Positions 25,127 to 36,257 of a stretch of DNA of 64,000 bases are shown here, piece by piece. The DNA is taken from assembly GCA_965246795.1 (NCBI GenBank), contig CBDFFN010000013.1, forward strand, positions 186,001 through 250,000. The letters run 5' to 3'. The DNA comes from JAJXWB01 sp965246795. GTDB lineage: Bacteria > Pseudomonadota > Alphaproteobacteria > Rhizobiales > Beijerinckiaceae. The stretch's first letter is position 1. Every line of letters starts with the position of its first letter. Both the position numbers and the translations under genes were made by a program. Under the pieces are notes generated by a model. It was not told the origin of the DNA. It saw only the letters and a list, made by a program, of their open reading frames with translations, and did not search any database.

Positions 25127-26437
25127 TCACGGCCTCGTCTGGCCGTCGCCGTGCACGCGATATTTGAACGAGGTGAGCTGTTCGACGCCGACGGGCCCGC
25201 GCGCATGCATACGGCCGGTGGCGATGCCGATCTCGGCGCCGAAGCCGAACTCGCCGCCATCGGCGAATTGCGTCGAGGCGTTGTGCAGCACGATCGCCGA
25301 ATCGACCTCGGCAAGGAAGCGCTCGGCAGCAGACATGTCTTCGGTGACGATGCAGTCGGTGTGATGCGAGCCAAATGTCGCGATGTGCTCCATCGCGCCA
25401 TCGAGCCCGTCGACGACACGCGCGGCGATGATGGCGTCGAGATATTCCGTCTGCCAGTCGAGCGCGATGGCCGGCACCGCACGCGCATCGGAAGCCTGCA
25501 CGGCGTCGTCGCCGCGTACCTCGCATCCCGCGTCGAGCAATGTTTTGATAAGTGGCGCGAGATGCGTTTCGGCGCAGGCACGATCGACGAGAAGCGTCTC
25601 CGCCGCGCCGCAAATACCGGTGCGACGCATCTTTGCGTTGAGCACAAGCTTCTTCGCTTTTTCGAGATCGGCGTCGGCGTGGATGAAGACATGCACGAGG
25701 CCTTCGAGATGCGCGAACACGGGCACGCGCGCCTCGTGCTGCACGCGCGCGACAAGGCTCTTGCCGCCGCGCGGCACGATGACGTCGATCGCGCCGTCGA
25801 GACCGGCGAGCATGAAGCCCACCGCATCGCGGTCGCGCGTCGGCACGAGCGTGATGGCAGCCGGCGGCAGACCCGCTTCGCGCAGGCCATCGGCAAGACA
25901 TGCATGGATGGCGCGAACGGAGCGAAAACTGTCGGAGCCGCCGCGAAGAATCGCGGCGTTGCCCGACTTGAGGCACAACGCGCCGGCATCGGCGGCAACG
26001 TTTGGGCGACTTTCGAAGATGACTCCCACTGTGCCGAGCGGCGTCGCGACGCGTTCGATCATCAGGCCGTTCGGGCGCTCGAACCGCTCCAGCACACGAC
26101 CGACGGGATCGCGCAGATCGGCGATCTCCTCGATGCCGCGCGCCATAGCCTCGATGCGGGTTTCGTCGAGCGTCAGGCGATCGAGAAAGGAGCCGGACGT
26201 GCCGGCGCCCCGCGCATCGCGGACATCCCCGGCGTTGACCGCGATGATGTCGGCGGACTGTTTGCGGAGCAAGCGGGCCGCGGCACGCAAGGCTTCGTTG
26301 CGCTTCGCCCCCGGCACGAGCGCCACCACCCGCGAAGCCTTGCGCGCCGCGCGGCCGAGATCGGCCATGATGGTAGCGAGCGATGCCGTTGCGGGCGTGC
26401 TGCTATCCACCGCCGTCACATCGAGCGTCTGGTCCAT
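25127..26437 (-). CDS. proA: Gamma-glutamyl phosphate reductase ProA
   Basis: Predicted 436 aa. Reduces gamma-glutamyl phosphate to glutamate semialdehyde in proline synthesis. The catalytic Cys is in RRTGICGAAETLLVD. ATPLGTVGVIFESRPNV, CLKSGNAAILRGG, IDVIVPRGGKSL and the C-terminal ARGPVGVEQLTSFKYRVHG are typical. About 20 variable residues precede the conserved part, which is normal. proB is not adjacent: the upstream gene is an unrelated secreted protein. proA therefore probably has its own promoter in 26438-26549. Confidence 0.95.
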   Translation of the reverse strand: MDQTLDVTAVDSSTPATASLATIMADLGRAARKASRVVALVPGAKRNEALRAAARLLRKQSADIIAVNAGDVRDARGAGTSGSFLDRLTLDETRIEAMARGIEEIADLRDPVGRVLERFERPNGLMIERVATPLGTVGVIFESRPNVAADAGALCLKSGNAAILRGGSDSFRSVRAIHACLADGLREAGLPPAAITLVPTRDRDAVGFMLAGLDGAIDVIVPRGGKSLVARVQHEARVPVFAHLEGLVHVFIHADADLEKAKKLVLNAKMRRTGICGAAETLLVDRACAETHLAPLIKTLLDAGCEVRGDDAVQASDARAVPAIALDWQTEYLDAIIAARVVDGLDGAMEHIATFGSHHTDCIVTEDMSAAERFLAEVDSAIVLHNASTQFADGGEFGFGAEIGIATGRMHARGPVGVEQLTSFKYRVHGDGQTRP

Positions 26438-26517
26438 CGGTTCGCAACTTAAAAAGGGGCGTCTCAGCTATCAGCTTTGACGCAGCGGCAAAAGACACGT
26501 TGGCGCATGTCCTCGAC

Positions 26518-26541
26518 GCAAAAGTCTGTCAACTTTTGCGG
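26518..26541 (-). promoter_or_regulatory. Perfect 8-bp inverted repeat with TTGACA in its loop, upstream of proA
   Basis: CGCAAAAG, 8-base loop, CTTTTGCG. On the minus strand the loop reads TTGACAGA, a perfect -35 hexamer, but no convincing -10 follows at 16-18 bases. It also sits 8 bases after the upstream gene's stop, so it could be that gene's terminator, a proA promoter or operator, or both. Confidence 0.4.
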
Positions 26542-26549
26542 GACCTGCG

Positions 26550-27299
26550 CTAGCGAAACGCCGCCAGCGACACGAACGCCGGCTGCAATATCCGCTGTGA
26601 GCCGGGCATCGGACGGCGGAACGCCGGCAGCGTCACCTCGGCCCGACCAAATAGCGGTGGGCGCGGCGGGGGTAACGGAACATCGACGGTCGTTTCCAGC
26701 GATGGCACTGGTTCGGTCGGGCGCGGCGGCGGCTCCGGCACCGGCTTGGGCGTCTCGACCGGCGGTTTTCCCGCAGGCTCGGGGACGGGGCGCGTCTGCA
26801 CGATCGTCGGCGTGCTTGGAGAGACCAGCGCGCCGAGCCTGTCGCCGAGATTGGCTAGCAATGTCCCGCTTTCCTGCTGCGGCGCCGGCACAGGCCTCGC
26901 CCTCGCGATCATGATTTTCTCTCGCGGCGCATTGCAGTCGCGCAAGCCCATCGCGATCAGCTCGTCGCCTTTGATGACCTTGTATTGCCGCGTCAGCGTT
27001 CCGAGACGCACACGCACGGCCTGCGGATAGGATTGCCACAATTCATCGGTGATCCCGAGGTCGGTTTCCTTGGTATTCGCATTATAGGCCTGATGAAATT
27101 TCAGGAGCGACGTCGGGTAGACGCAGACGTTGGGTAGGCTCAACGCCAATGTGCAGGCGGAGCGGCATTCCTGAAGCCGAACCTCGCGGTTCTCGGAACG
27201 GAACTGCTCGGTGCGCGAGCGATAGTCGCTGACAAGACCACCGACGTCCTTCGTTACGACGACCGGCGCGGGTTCTGGCGGTGGGTAGAGATAGCTCAC
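26550..27299 (-). CDS. ClpP-fold-like (COG3904-type) protein with proline-rich C-terminus
   Basis: Predicted 249 aa from GTG 27299. The segment CRSACTLALSLPNVCVYPTS, followed by LLKFHQAYN and then LWQSYPQAVRVRLG, matches the pattern of periplasmic ClpP/crotonase-like proteins (Ser in SACT, His in FHxA, then YPxxVR). I infer a Ser-His serine-hydrolase-like fold. The C-terminal 110 residues are proline-rich (many PVPEP/PPPRP units). No signal peptide is visible at the N-terminus, and no upstream start could supply one. Family and function are tentative. Confidence 0.55.
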   Translation of the reverse strand: MSYLYPPPEPAPVVVTKDVGGLVSDYRSRTEQFRSENREVRLQECRSACTLALSLPNVCVYPTSLLKFHQAYNANTKETDLGITDELWQSYPQAVRVRLGTLTRQYKVIKGDELIAMGLRDCNAPREKIMIARARPVPAPQQESGTLLANLGDRLGALVSPSTPTIVQTRPVPEPAGKPPVETPKPVPEPPPRPTEPVPSLETTVDVPLPPPRPPLFGRAEVTLPAFRRPMPGSQRILQPAFVSLAAFR

Positions 27300-27398
27300 G
27301 TGAATCTGGTGCCGGAAATGCCTCGCAAAATCGAGGTTTATGGTGAACGATTGGTAAAGAGCGGGAGCGCGGCAGCCTTGTGACCTCTTGTGACGTCG

Positions 27399-28461
27399 CT
27401 AGTGCCAGTGGGCGCTGCGGCCATGCCAGTCGACATCGGCGAGCGCGCGATCTTCGCCGCCGGGCCAAAGCGTGAGCCGGAGTTCGCAGCGCTGCTTGTC
27501 GGCCTCGCTCCCTTCCATCCGCAGCCATGCGAACGGCTTTTGTGCCGTCGCAGCATCCCCTTTCGCGAGAATATCGGCAACGAGCGCCGCGCGTGAGGCT
27601 GGCTCGAGATACTGGATGAAGACGCTGTGGAACAGGACAGTGCAGACGCCGTCCTGCGGGGCATCCGCAGCGAGCGCGTCCCGCAGCCACGCCCGCGCAT
27701 CGGCCTTCTCGACACGCAGATCGACCGCGGCGGCGATGGAGCGCGGCAGAAATGCGCGCGAGACGTTCCGTCTGTTCGGCCCAGATGTAGGAGAGCAGCC
27801 GCTCGCGATGGTCCGGCCAACCCGGATCGAGCGGCGCAAGATCGCTCGCGCGACGCGACGCAACAGTGAATGGCGTCGATGGCAAGGGCGCATTGCCCGT
27901 CCACTGGCAGGTTATCGTCACAGGCGCATCGGGCGCGCCGAATGTGCCTGCATCGCCGAACTCATATCGCCAGCTTGGAAATGACATGTTGAGCCCGGCA
28001 CTCGCGCCGATCTCGTACAGCGCAAAGGGCAGGCGAATCTCTTCCGCCAGACGCAACAGGCCGCCGAGCAGGATCGCGGAGCGGCCGACTTCATTCGTCT
28101 GCGGCGGACTGTCGAGATAGTCGGCGAGGAACGCATCTTCTGCCGCGATGGCCGCCTGCAATGCATCTCGGAATGCCGCGTCGTCGGCCTCGGCGGGCGG
28201 GTAGACGACCGACAGCGCCGGCACACGCCCGTCGCGCGCCAGCCGATGCAAACCGGCGCAGCAGCGCAACGGCACGAGATCGCCGATGCGATTGTCCCGC
28301 GGCCATTCGAGAACGCGCCGGCCGAGCGCGCTATTATTGTCGAGAATATCCGCGAGCGTCAGACACAGCCGCGCCGTGAACGGCGCATTCATCCGCGTGC
28401 AATGTTCTGCCTGCACCTCGAAAGCGCGACGGCCGCTCGTGTCCGCGACGCGCGCCGTCAC
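27399..28461 (-). pseudogene. DUF2332 protein gene with a frameshift
   Basis: Starts at GTG 28461, overlapping the ccmG stop. The reading runs through the conserved N-terminal part (PFTARLCLTLADILDNNSAL; LYEIGASAGLNMSFPSWRYE) to RLARISAAL. There it goes out of frame at 27735-27741. The rest of the family domain (IAAAVDLRVEKADARAWL ... VLFHSVFIQYLEP ... LADVDWHGRSAHWH) continues in another frame to 27399. Loss of two bases, or gain of one, explains this. It may be a real inactivation or a sequencing error. The function of DUF2332 is unknown. Confidence 0.8.
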
Positions 28462-29039
28462 GCGCCGCCGGCGTTGCGGATCGCCGGCATTACCTCGTCT
28501 CGCAAAGATTGCGGTGTAATCGGCCCCCAGTGGCGATAGGCGACGGTGCCATCGCCGCGCACGACAAAGGTTTCCGGCACGCCGGTGACGCCCCAATCGA
28601 TGCCGGTCCGGCCGCTGCGATCCATACCGACGCGCGCGAACGGATTGCCGCCCTGCCCTAAAAACCGTCGCGTGTTCTCGGGCTCGTCCTTGTAGGCGAT
28701 GCCGACGACGTTGGCGCCGGTCCTAGACAGTTCCATCAGCATGGGATGCTCGGCGCGGCACGGCACGCACCACGACGCGAAGACGTTCACGACCGTGACC
28801 TTGCCGTTGCGGAGTTCGGCGTCGGAAACGCCCGCGACGCCGGAAAGGCCGGGCAACGGCGGCAAACTGAATGCGGGCGCAGTCTTGCCAATGAGCGCCG
28901 AGGGAATACGCGACGCATCGCCCGCGCCGAGCCGGAAGAGAAACAGCAGAGCAAGTCCGACAAAGGCCAACACAGGAATCCCCGCAAGCCAGCGTCGCGA
29001 ATTCGGTGTCGACGACGACGCGATCTCCGGCGTGCTCAC
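28458..29039 (-). CDS. ccmG: Cytochrome c biogenesis thioredoxin CcmG/DsbE
   Basis: Predicted 193 aa from GTG 29039, overlapping the ccmD stop. One N-terminal membrane anchor (IPVLAFVGLALLFLFRLG) and a periplasmic thioredoxin fold with the redox motif in NVFASWCVPCRAEHPML. GVPETFVVRGDGTVAYRHWG contains the cis-Pro loop. It reduces the apocytochrome c heme-binding cysteines. It is the last intact member of the ccm operon; a frameshifted DUF2332 gene follows with a GTGA overlap. Confidence 0.93.
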   Translation of the reverse strand: MSTPEIASSSTPNSRRWLAGIPVLAFVGLALLFLFRLGAGDASRIPSALIGKTAPAFSLPPLPGLSGVAGVSDAELRNGKVTVVNVFASWCVPCRAEHPMLMELSRTGANVVGIAYKDEPENTRRFLGQGGNPFARVGMDRSGRTGIDWGVTGVPETFVVRGDGTVAYRHWGPITPQSLRDEVMPAIRNAGGA

Positions 29040-29185
29040 AAGCTCATCCGGCCGGCATCGCCGAAACGCGACAGAGCGCGCTTCAGCATGCGATGACGCA
29101 GCACGATTGCAACGATGGTCACGCCGACCGCGATAAATGTCACCGCATAGGCGGCGACGATGAAGCCCGCGTGCGGCGCGCTCAT
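29036..29185 (-). CDS. ccmD: Heme exporter accessory protein CcmD
   Basis: Predicted 49 aa. A single transmembrane helix (FIVAAYAVTFIAVGVTIVAI) flanked by a short N-terminus and a basic cytoplasmic tail (LRHRMLKRALSRFG) is the CcmD pattern. It releases holo-CcmE from the CcmABC complex. Its ATG overlaps the ccmC stop and its TGA overlaps the ccmG GTG. Size and position confirm it despite its short length. Confidence 0.9.
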   Translation of the reverse strand: MSAPHAGFIVAAYAVTFIAVGVTIVAIVLRHRMLKRALSRFGDAGRMSL

Positions 29186-29970
29186 TCTGCCGCACCTAGC
29201 AGTGTCGCGCGAACCACGCCACGATCTTCCACGGTCTGCCGCGTCAAACGCTCGAGCCGCCGCGCGAGGATCTCGTTGCGGATCGCCATGAGATGCAGCG
29301 TGAGAAACAACAGTGTTGCGCCAAAGGCCATGACAAGAAGCGGGATCAGCATCGAGCTCGTCATTGCCGGACCGCCGGCGCGGAAGACGGACGCCGGCTG
29401 GTGTAGCGTGTTCCACCAGTCGACCGACCATTTGATGATCGGAATGTTGACCGCGCCGACGAGCGTGACGATGGCCGCGATGCGCGCCGCGCGCCCGTAA
29501 TCCTCGACCGCCTGCCAAAGCGCGATCAGCGCGAGATAGATCAGGAGCAGCACGAGCTCAGACGTGAGCCGCGCATCCCAGATCCAATAGGTGCCCCACA
29601 TCGGCTTGCCCCAAAGCGAGCCGGTGACGAGGCACACGAAGGTGAAGACGGCGCCGAGCGGCGCGGCGGCGCGCTGGGCGGCATCGGCCAGCGGATGGCG
29701 CCAGACGAGCGTGCCGAGCGCGGCCGACACCATGACGATGTAGATGAACATCGACAGCCAGGCCGCCGGCACGTGCAGATACATGATCCGCACCGTCTCG
29801 CCCTGCTGGTAATCCGCCGGCACGACGAAGGCGACGACCAACAGGCCGACGCCGAGCACCAGCGCCGCAGCCGTTCCCGCCGCCGGGATCAGCCAGCGGG
29901 CGACGCTCAGGAAATTCGCTGGATTGGCGTAGCGGAGCACGACATTGTTGTAGGTGCGCGCCTCGGCCAT
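29182..29970 (-). CDS. ccmC: Heme exporter/heme lyase component CcmC
   Basis: Predicted 262 aa with six transmembrane helices. The tryptophan-rich WWD-type heme-handling motif is visible in KPMWGTYWIWDARLTS, between VRIMYLHVPAAWLSMF and VNIPIIKWSVDWWNTLHQP. CcmC presents heme to the chaperone CcmE on the periplasmic side. ATG 29970 follows the ccmB stop by 2 bases. ccmE, ccmF and ccmH are not in the window. Confidence 0.95.
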   Translation of the reverse strand: MAEARTYNNVVLRYANPANFLSVARWLIPAAGTAAALVLGVGLLVVAFVVPADYQQGETVRIMYLHVPAAWLSMFIYIVMVSAALGTLVWRHPLADAAQRAAAPLGAVFTFVCLVTGSLWGKPMWGTYWIWDARLTSELVLLLIYLALIALWQAVEDYGRAARIAAIVTLVGAVNIPIIKWSVDWWNTLHQPASVFRAGGPAMTSSMLIPLLVMAFGATLLFLTLHLMAIRNEILARRLERLTRQTVEDRGVVRATLLGAAE

Positions 29971-29972
29971 TG

Positions 29973-30620
29973 CTACTCCCCCGTCGTGCGCAGCGCCGCC
30001 GCTGCCGCGAACGGCGACAGCGCCAGCGCCGCCAGCGACAGCGCGCCGAGCAGCGCGAACGGTTGCCAGCCCGCGCCTTGGGCTGCGGCGACCCCGAAAA
30101 TCAGCGTCGGCATGACGAGCGGAAGCACGATAAGCGCAAGCAGAACGCCGCCGCGTCGCACGCCGACGGTCGCCGCCGCACCTGCCGTGCCGATCGCGAC
30201 GAGCGCCGGCGTGCCGGCCAGCAGCGACAGAAACAGCGTGCCGATCTGCGATGCGGGCATCGCGTAGAGAAGCCCGAGACACGGCGCAGCGACGACGATC
30301 GGCAGGCTCGCTGTCAGCCAGTGCGCGGCGGCCTTCGCGAGCACGACGAGTTCGAGCGGCTGAACTCCGAGCCGCAGAAGATCGAGCGAGCCGTCCTCGA
30401 GATCGGCAGCGAACAGTCGTTCGAGTCCGAGCAACACGCTGAGCAGCGCACCCACCCACAGGATTGCGGGACCGATGCGCTGCAATTGCATGAGGTCGGG
30501 GCCGACGGCGAAGGGCACCAGCGTCGCGAGCCCAAGCAGGAGCGCGACGCCTGTCGCGCCGCCGCCCGCGCGCCCAGCGAGGATGAGGTCGCGCCGCAAT
30601 AAGGCGCCGAGCGCGCTCAC
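29973..30620 (-). CDS. ccmB: Heme exporter membrane subunit CcmB
   Basis: Predicted 215 aa from GTG 30620, coupled to the ccmA stop. Six hydrophobic segments. LGLERLFAADLEDGSLDLLR is the conserved cytoplasmic loop that contacts the ATPase, and VLLALIVLPLVMPTLIFGVA is a typical later helix. It forms the CcmAB ABC unit that drives release of heme-loaded CcmE. Confidence 0.95.
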   Translation of the reverse strand: MSALGALLRRDLILAGRAGGGATGVALLLGLATLVPFAVGPDLMQLQRIGPAILWVGALLSVLLGLERLFAADLEDGSLDLLRLGVQPLELVVLAKAAAHWLTASLPIVVAAPCLGLLYAMPASQIGTLFLSLLAGTPALVAIGTAGAAATVGVRRGGVLLALIVLPLVMPTLIFGVAAAQGAGWQPFALLGALSLAALALSPFAAAAALRTTGE

Positions 30621-31219
30621 GTTTCGCCGTCGGCGCCCAACCGCAGTTCCCGCGACGGAAACCGCAGCGGCTGGTGCGTCGCTGCGACCAGCATGCCGCC
30701 ACCGGCAAGATGCTCAGTAACGACCGTCTCGAACATCGCAACGGACCGCGCGTCGAGCCCGGACGTCGGCTCGTCGAGCAGCCACAGCGGTCGCGGCGCG
30801 ACCAGCAATCGCGCGAGCGCTGCGCGTCGCCGCATGCCGGTCGACAGCCACGCGACCGGCACCTCGATGGCGGCTTCGAGACCGAGCGCCGTCAATGCTG
30901 CGAGCGGGTCACGCGCCTGTCCAGCGCCAAGATAGTCCGCCGCAAAGGTAAGGTTTTCGCGCACCGTGAGCCCGTCTTTCAGCCCGTCGCGATGGCCGAG
31001 GTAATGCAGCGGCGGCGCGTCGCCGCTTGCGCCTTCGATCGCGACCGTGCCGGCCGCCGGGGCGAGAAAGCCGGCCAGCACACGCAGCAGCGAGGATTTT
31101 CCCGCGCCGTTGTCGCCGGTCACCAGCAGCGCCTCACCGCTTTCGAGCGTGAAGGTCGCGTCGGAAAGAACGCGCCGGTCGCCGCGATCGATGCACAGAT
31201 CGGCGGCAAGAAGGCGCAT
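30617..31219 (-). CDS. ccmA: Heme exporter ATP-binding subunit CcmA
   Basis: Predicted 200 aa, short as usual for CcmA. Walker A is LLVTGDNGAGKSSLLRVLAG, the signature region is WLSTGMRRRAALARLL (a variant of LSxGQ typical of CcmA), and Walker B is PLWLLDEPTSGLD. ATG 31219 starts the conserved N-terminal strand; earlier in-frame codons would run into the divergent acnA promoter region. Divergence from acnA is a conserved arrangement in Bradyrhizobium-like genomes. Confidence 0.95.
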   Translation of the reverse strand: MRLLAADLCIDRGDRRVLSDATFTLESGEALLVTGDNGAGKSSLLRVLAGFLAPAAGTVAIEGASGDAPPLHYLGHRDGLKDGLTVRENLTFAADYLGAGQARDPLAALTALGLEAAIEVPVAWLSTGMRRRAALARLLVAPRPLWLLDEPTSGLDARSVAMFETVVTEHLAGGGMLVAATHQPLRFPSRELRLGADGET

Positions 31220-31341
31220 GAATCTCCACGTCGGTGCCCATCGACGCACGCGCGCCAGACGATGCACGGTCGTGTAGCGAGCGTCGCGGGATTAATCTAT
31301 AGAAGCTCCAATCTCCCGCACCGCATCACCAGGACACGACA

Positions 31342-34065
<2,724 letters not shown>

Positions 34066-34081
34066 CGGAGCAGAGCAAACA

Positions 34082-34142
34082 GGACCGCGAGCTTCCCCGC
34101 TCGCTCGGACATCAAAACTGCGAGCCGGGAGGCTCGCGGTCC
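34082..34142. repeat. REPIN-like paired-hairpin repeat, copy B
   Basis: Left arm 34082-34104 (inner hairpin GCGAGC-TTCCCC-GCTCGC), right arm 34120-34142 (GCGAGCC-GGGA-GGCTCGC), spacer 15 bases. It lies between the convergent acnA and secreted-protein genes. Confidence 0.85.
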
Positions 34143-34155
34143 CACGGGGTCCAAA

Positions 34156-34668
34156 TCACCGGCAATTCTCGACCTCGATATTGCGGCCGCCGCGCAACGA
34201 TGCCGAGACGTGGCTCACGATCGCATCGTAAACAGCCTTTTGCGCCGCCGGATATTCGATGACGAGGTCGTTCCAGATCTTGTCGCCGCAGGACGTCATC
34301 GATCGGCGATAGAAGATCGTGTCGCCACGAGTGCCCGAAACGACCACCGACGCTTTGCCGATCGCCTTGAAGGTGATCGTCTCGCCGGTGTCCGGCCTTG
34401 CGCGCATCTCGACGTCTTCGTCGAGCTTTTCGTCGCGGACGAACACGCCAGAGAATATCCCGGAGACGGTGATCCGCGCCTTGCCATCCGGCGACCGAAA
34501 CGCGAGCCCGTCGCCGTTCGCCGGCGGCGGCTGAGATTTCCACGAGACGGGAATATCTGCGGACGCACCAAAGCGCGCGTTGCGATAGGTCTTCCAGTCC
34601 GCCGCAATGCCGAATGCCGTTCCGCCGAGCAGAGTGACGAGCGCCAGAAATGCAGCGCGCGGTCTCAT
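34156..34668 (-). CDS. Secreted protein of unknown function
   Basis: Predicted 170 aa from ATG 34668, which overlaps the stop of the RraA-like gene (ATGA). A signal peptide is visible (FLALVTLLGGTAFGIAA). The mature part reads WKTYRNARFGASADIPVSWK and later SCGDKIWNDLVIEYPA, a pattern seen in uncharacterised periplasmic proteins of Hyphomicrobiales. Two cysteines (about residues 126 and 169) may pair. The stop is 13 bases from the copy B repeat. No function is inferred. Confidence 0.75.
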   Translation of the reverse strand: MRPRAAFLALVTLLGGTAFGIAADWKTYRNARFGASADIPVSWKSQPPPANGDGLAFRSPDGKARITVSGIFSGVFVRDEKLDEDVEMRARPDTGETITFKAIGKASVVVSGTRGDTIFYRRSMTSCGDKIWNDLVIEYPAAQKAVYDAIVSHVSASLRGGRNIEVENCR

Positions 34669-35354
34669 GCGCCCTTGAACTTCGCGTAGCGCGCCTTCGT
34701 CTCCTCGTTCATGGGATAGAGGCCCGGTAACGCGACGCCGCGGCCAACTTCTTCCATGATCCACGCTTCCATGCGCTCCTGTTCCGGCGCTTCCGCGAGC
34801 ACGTGATCGAGAGAGGCCGCGGGAATGAGCACCGCGCCATCATCGTCCACCACGACGATGTCGTCGGGAAAGACCGCGACGCCGCCGCAACCGATCGGTT
34901 CGTTCCAGCCGACGAAGGTGAGTCCTGTGACGGACGATGGCGCTGCCACGCCGTCGCACCAGATTTTCAGGTCCGTCGTCAGCACACCGGCGAGGTCGCG
35001 CAGCACGCCATCCGTCACAAGGCCAGCAACACCCTTCTTCGCCATGCGTGCGCAAAGAATGTCGCCAAAGATGCCGGCGTCCTTGACGCCCATCGCGTCG
35101 ACAACCGCGATGCAACCTTCCGGCATCGCCTCGATCGCGGCGCGCGTCGAAATCGGCGCGCCCCAGGACGCCGGCGTCGCGAGGTCTTCGCGCGCGGGTA
35201 CGAAGCGCAGCGTGAAAGCGCGACCGACGACTCTGCCCTGCCCCGGACGTAGCGGCTTGGTTCCGCGCATCCAGACGTTGCGCAGGCCCTTTTTCAAAAG
35301 CACCGTCGTGATTGTGGCGGTAGAAATGGTCTTGAGGATATCGAGATCGGGCAT
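34665..35354 (-). CDS. RraA-family protein (HMG aldolase/dimethylmenaquinone-methyltransferase-like fold)
   Basis: Predicted 229 aa from ATG 35354 (TTG 35375 is in frame). GDILCARMAKKGVAGLVTDG followed by VLRDLAGVL is the conserved RraA core, and GGVAVFPDDIVVVDDDGAVL the C-terminal part. Members include the RNase E inhibitor RraA and 4-hydroxy-4-methyl-2-oxoglutarate aldolases, which share this fold. The R-D in VLRDLAG suits the metal/pyruvate site of the aldolases, but the sequence alone does not decide between the two roles. Confidence 0.85.
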   Translation of the reverse strand: MPDLDILKTISTATITTVLLKKGLRNVWMRGTKPLRPGQGRVVGRAFTLRFVPAREDLATPASWGAPISTRAAIEAMPEGCIAVVDAMGVKDAGIFGDILCARMAKKGVAGLVTDGVLRDLAGVLTTDLKIWCDGVAAPSSVTGLTFVGWNEPIGCGGVAVFPDDIVVVDDDGAVLIPAASLDHVLAEAPEQERMEAWIMEEVGRGVALPGLYPMNEETKARYAKFKGA

Positions 35355-35483
35355 CGCAGCGTCCGTGAGAAGCAAGGTCTTTCGATCCTAGCCCCGGCGA
35401 ATGGCCAAGCGAAAGACTTGTCTTTCCACGCGCGCCAGCCGAATGAGCGTCGGGATCAGGAAACGCGAAAAGGCGAAACGTCC

Positions 35484-35810
35484 ATGCTGTTCGATCATCG
35501 CACATACAAGGTGAAGCCCGGTACGCTGCCCGCGCAGGTGAAGCTCTACGAAGAGCACGGACTAAAGACGCAGGTGAAACATCTCGGCGAGCCGCTCGCC
35601 TGGATGATGACTGAGTCCGGCGAGATGAACACCTACGTCCACATCTGGGTCTACGAGAGCGCCGCTGATCGCGAAAAGCGCCGCGCCGCGATGGCGGCCG
35701 ATCCCGACTGGCAGGTTTTCGTGAAGAAAAGCGCGGAAGCCGACTATGTCGTCGAGATGACGACGAAGCTGATGACGCCGGCGGCATTCATGAAGCTGCC
35801 AAAGAAGTAG
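35484..35810 (+). CDS. NIPSNAP family protein
   Basis: Predicted 108 aa, a single ferredoxin-like alpha/beta domain. LFDHRTYKVKPGTLPAQVKL at the start, then YVHIWVYESAADREKRRAAM and the C-terminal strand around VEMTTKLMTPA, are characteristic. The molecular function in bacteria is unknown. ATG 35484 is chosen at the conserved start; an earlier in-frame ATG (35418) adds a charged tail. It is the first of five same-strand genes with almost no gaps. Confidence 0.85.
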   Translation: MLFDHRTYKVKPGTLPAQVKLYEEHGLKTQVKHLGEPLAWMMTESGEMNTYVHIWVYESAADREKRRAAMAADPDWQVFVKKSAEADYVVEMTTKLMTPAAFMKLPKK

Positions 35811-35816
35811 GAACGC

Positions 35817-36257
35817 GTGGCGCTCGATCGCGCGCGCCTGCTTGATGCGTTCGACCGCATCGGTGCCGCCGCGATTGCGCATGGAAGCAGGCTCGATCTT
35901 GCCGTCTATGGCGGATCGGCCCTGCTGCTTGCCAGCAATTTTCGTTTTGCGACGGAAGATGTCGATGTCGCAGACGTTTCCCGCGACACGCCCTCATGGC
36001 TGCAGCCCGTGATCGACGCGCTCGCGGCGGAAAACGAGTGGGCCGTTGACTGGCTCAACGACGCAGTGAGCGTCCACCTCAGTCCGCTCGCATCGAACAC
36101 GGCAGACCATGCCGAACTCGGGAGTTTCCCACGCGGCGCCGGCCCATACGGGCTCGTCATCAGCGTTCCGAGCGCGAAATATCTTCTCGCGCTGAAGCTG
36201 AAGGCTATGCGCGTTCTCGATCCGGCGCGCGGCGAACACGAAGCCAGCGACGTCTGA
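35817..36257 (+). CDS. DUF6036-type nucleotidyltransferase, N-terminal part of a split gene
   Basis: Predicted 146 aa from GTG 35817. The nucleotidyltransferase core is LAVYGGSALLLASNFRFATE followed by DVDVADV (GG-S plus Asp-x-Asp), then VDWLNDAVSVHLS and SAKYLLALKLKAMRV. Relatives are about 200 aa, but this frame stops at TGA 36255-36257. The missing C-terminal part lies in another frame immediately after. Proteins of this type are often paired with a small partner and are suspected toxins of toxin-antitoxin modules. That role is inference. Confidence 0.7.
   Translation: MALDRARLLDAFDRIGAAAIAHGSRLDLAVYGGSALLLASNFRFATEDVDVADVSRDTPSWLQPVIDALAAENEWAVDWLNDAVSVHLSPLASNTADHAELGSFPRGAGPYGLVISVPSAKYLLALKLKAMRVLDPARGEHEASDV

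Noticed and set aside
31220..31341. Promoter for acnA in the ccmA-acnA gap (TTAATCTATAGA as a -10)
   Set aside because: No acceptable -35 hexamer at 16-18 bases; a promoter must exist but cannot be placed with confidence.
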